In this document: piece by piece, positions 5,418-7,367 of the stretch | Layout: the number at the start of each line of letters is the position of its first letter | Numbering within the stretch: the stretch's first letter is position 1 | Source of the DNA: Anaerolineales bacterium | GTDB taxonomy: Bacteria; Chloroflexota; Anaerolineae; Anaerolineales; Villigracilaceae | Assembly: GCA_016789205.1 (NCBI GenBank) | Contig: JAEURF010000082.1 | Coordinates: forward strand, 1 to 7,367 | Reading direction: 5' to 3' | Length of the DNA stretch: 7,367 nt | Notes under the pieces: generated by a model | Databases searched by the model: none | Told to the model about the DNA's origin: nothing | Seen by the model: only the letters and a program-made list of their open reading frames with translations | Program-made: the position numbers and the translations under genes

Positions 5418-7217
5418 TTAAACTTTGACTCTCCACAAATCCATTGGTTTATCAAAACCACGCAACTCGGATTGAAATCGAGATAATGAATTTGGTGGCG
5501 CATTCTTTTCTAAATATTCAAGCACTTCTGGGTCATTGCGAATGGCTTCAGAAAAAATCGCCTCGCCGCCATTTGAAAAATTCGGCAAACGCGCGGCAAT
5601 GTTGACTGTGGAACCAAAATAATCCAAACGGTCATTTAAGTTGACGACGATACAAGGTCCGTAATGGATGCCGACTTTAATGGTTAACGGTGGTACACCG
5701 CGTCGTTCAAGTTCTTTTTGCACTTTCCAAATCGCGCGGATAGATGAAACTGGTTTACGAAATGCCGCCATAACCGCATCACCCATTGTTTTGATAATCG
5801 CGCCACCTTCTGCGGCAACGGCTTCTTCTAAAATTTCAAAATGTTCGCGCACACGTCCAAACGCAGGAGCATCCCCAATTTCACGATATAACTTTGTGGA
5901 GTTGCGCAAATCTGTAAACATTAAGGTTGTTGAGCCGACAGAAATTTCTTCGCCGGGACGAAGCACTTCACTTGAAAATAAATCGCGGAAGACTTGTAAC
6001 GTGGTCACATCTGCGGCGGTGGCGGCTTGATCAGACCAAACGAGGCGTTCCAGTTGAAAGGTCTGGTTTGAATCGGTTTCATTAATCAAACGAATGTATG
6101 GGGTCAGGCTGATGTCTAAAATATCATTATGCCAGCCAAGTGCATCTACGATGAAATCTCTTTTTTCAGTGCCATTTGGGTTGGCATTGACTAATTGAAA
6201 GCCTTCTAAACCGGATGCTTTCAAACGATACTTACCTTCATTCAACATCGTTCCAAAAGGTAATTTTTCGCGCGGAGGCACAATCATGGAAAAGACAATG
6301 TGCGGCTGGCGTTGTGGGCTTCCGACACAAAACTCAATCGTATTATCTACTGGGCGTACAGATGGATTCGGTCTGAAAATCACTTCTACATTTTGGTCAA
6401 AATTCGCATCAAATTCAATTTGACAGGTATTACAATGCGCGCGCCCAGTTAAGTCACTTAATTTTCCAAAATCTTCGGCTACGCCACGACATTCCGGGCA
6501 AAGCAAATCCCAATACATATCTAACATACCTGCACGTGTGGCACGGAGGAATGTCTCTAAGACAGTGCGACGCGGTAATCCCCAACCATCGGCTAAGGCG
6601 TACGGGCGCATCCGTTGAATAGATAAATCATCGGCACGATGTAAATAATTGTAAAGATTGTCCAACGTTTTTTCATCTGCGCCTTCACTGCTCAATTGCT
6701 GACTTAAAGTCTTGAAGCGCGCGTGTCCAGATGAAGAAAGATGTCTGCTAGTTGCAATCGCATAAACTGCGTCACCTCGAGAAGCGATGCGGTCATATAA
6801 ATGAAAGGTATCAGTAAATCTTTTTTTTGCGACAATGCCAATCCCCAGCGGAATTGCAATATCACCAATCATATTGCGCGACTTTACCCAAGTTTGATAA
6901 TCTAAACGGGTGCCGCCATTTTCTGTTCGTTCGAGTCGACAATCCACACGCATCTCAAGCAATGGACCTGTGACATAACGCCTCAAAATCCCAAAACGAT
7001 ATGGATACGTCCATTCAAAAGGTTCTTCATCCCATTCCACGCGCACAATCGGAATTTGAAACTTGACACGGCGCACACGATTTTGAATTCCAAGCAATTG
7101 CATCGGTGGCAAACCTGTATCACGATTAAAACGATTCGTATCTGAAACAAGATGCCACAACGCTTCTGGCGGAGCCTTTAGGTCAAATACCCATTGATAA
7201 TGATATTCTTTAGACAT
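5418..7217 (-). CDS. SRPBCC-DUF5939-class III adenylate cyclase
   Basis: A soluble 599-aa class III nucleotide cyclase predicted to make cAMP from ATP. Residues about 1-145 look like an SRPBCC/START-like fold, starting with a YHYQWVFDLKAPPEALWHLVSD strand-helix pattern. Residues about 146-410 resemble DUF5939, with LLCPEC and CNTC supplying four zinc-ribbon cysteines (240, 243, 262, 265). The catalytic domain (about 425-599) keeps both metal aspartates (436 in FTDLRNST, 480 in KTMGD), the adenine-selecting Lys476 and Asp532 (LDYFG), and transition-state Asn539 and Arg543 (VNIAAR). No transmembrane segment or signal peptide is evident. It should work as a homodimer. I chose ATG 7217 because AAGGA (7222-7226) precedes it and MSKEYHYQW begins the fold directly; a TTG eight codons upstream has no good ribosome-binding site. 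The ligand sensed by the N-terminal part is unknown. Confidence 0.9.
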   Translation of the reverse strand: MSKEYHYQWVFDLKAPPEALWHLVSDTNRFNRDTGLPPMQLLGIQNRVRRVKFQIPIVRVEWDEEPFEWTYPYRFGILRRYVTGPLLEMRVDCRLERTENGGTRLDYQTWVKSRNMIGDIAIPLGIGIVAKKRFTDTFHLYDRIASRGDAVYAIATSRHLSSSGHARFKTLSQQLSSEGADEKTLDNLYNYLHRADDLSIQRMRPYALADGWGLPRRTVLETFLRATRAGMLDMYWDLLCPECRGVAEDFGKLSDLTGRAHCNTCQIEFDANFDQNVEVIFRPNPSVRPVDNTIEFCVGSPQRQPHIVFSMIVPPREKLPFGTMLNEGKYRLKASGLEGFQLVNANPNGTEKRDFIVDALGWHNDILDISLTPYIRLINETDSNQTFQLERLVWSDQAATAADVTTLQVFRDLFSSEVLRPGEEISVGSTTLMFTDLRNSTKLYREIGDAPAFGRVREHFEILEEAVAAEGGAIIKTMGDAVMAAFRKPVSSIRAIWKVQKELERRGVPPLTIKVGIHYGPCIVVNLNDRLDYFGSTVNIAARLPNFSNGGEAIFSEAIRNDPEVLEYLEKNAPPNSLSRFQSELRGFDKPMDLWRVKV

Positions 7218-7273
7218 GTTTTCCTTGACGCACAAACGCAAGGTAATTTTACCCGCCTTTACTTACGAAAGCA

Positions 7274-7367
7274 TTACAGAGAAATTAAACCTAGTTCAAT
7301 GCCACGCTTCACCGCCTCGGTACGGCTTGAAACCCCAAGTTTTGCATACAACGACGAAAGATGAAAC
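7274..7367 (-). CDS. LuxR/NarL-family transcriptional regulator, C-terminal fragment
   Basis: Only the last 30 codons are in the window; the gene continues beyond its right edge. The frame read from 7366 ends at TAA (7276-7274) and contains YAKLGVSSRTEAVKRGIELG, the second half of a LuxR-type helix-turn-helix (recognition helix end plus the dimerisation helix). The protein terminates LGLISL, a very typical end for this family. Whether the missing N-terminus is a receiver domain (two-component response regulator), an ATPase (MalT/LAL type) or something else cannot be told. It reads in the same direction as the cyclase and ends 56 bp before that gene's ATG, so the two may share a transcript; I see no terminator between them. 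Confidence 0.85.
   Translation of the reverse strand, partial: FHLSSLYAKLGVSSRTEAVKRGIELGLISL

Noticed and set aside
5668..6030. 120-codon plus-strand open frame antisense to the cyclase catalytic domain
   Set aside because: The minus-strand frame encodes intact catalytic motifs over the same bases; the plus-strand product has no family features.
7218..7241. TTG start at 7241 giving a 607-aa cyclase
   Set aside because: ATG 7217 has AAGGA at 7222-7226 just upstream and begins directly at the SRPBCC fold; the eight extra residues have no clear Shine-Dalgarno support.

Overview
The window looks like a chromosomal segment of a moderately AT-rich bacterium. My best guess is Chloroflexota, class Anaerolineae. 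The reasons are a short IF2 (591 aa), the infB-rbfA-DHH-truB-ribF order, a soluble cyclase joining SRPBCC, zinc-ribbon and class III catalytic parts, and a NarL/LuxR-type regulator tail. This placement is inferred from protein style and gene order, not from a search.

Plus strand, about 71-5332: five genes of the conserved translation/RNA-maturation cluster, all in one direction. They are infB (initiation factor IF2), rbfA (30S maturation factor), a DHH/DHHA1 phosphoesterase of the NrnA type, truB (tRNA pseudouridine-55 synthase) and ribF (riboflavin kinase/FAD synthetase). The first three touch initiation, 30S assembly and short-RNA or nucleotide turnover; truB modifies tRNA; ribF makes FMN and FAD and is a traditional neighbour of truB. 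The nusA/ylxR genes expected upstream lie outside the window. No rpsO follows ribF. The cluster ends at a strong bidirectional terminator at 5390-5414.

Minus strand, 7367-5418: the last 30 codons of a LuxR/NarL-type regulator, then after 57 bases a 599-aa class III adenylate cyclase. The cyclase has an N-terminal SRPBCC (START-like) domain, a central DUF5939-like region with a four-cysteine zinc ribbon, and a C-terminal catalytic domain with a complete set of catalytic and ATP-selecting residues.

The most unusual part of the window is the spaces between the plus-strand genes. All four junctions carry inverted-repeat structure, each of a different kind: an 18-bp AT-rich perfect palindrome that includes the infB stop codon; a GC-rich 9-bp-stem hairpin flanked by a 6-bp direct repeat before the DHH gene; a candidate promoter with an inverted repeat in its spacer before truB; and a 98-bp MITE/REP-like element plus a perfect 34-bp palindrome before ribF. 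The last palindrome sits between an AGGA and the ribF start codon, so a folded hairpin would bring the two to normal ribosome-binding spacing. No CRISPR array, tRNA, rRNA, prophage or transposase gene was found.
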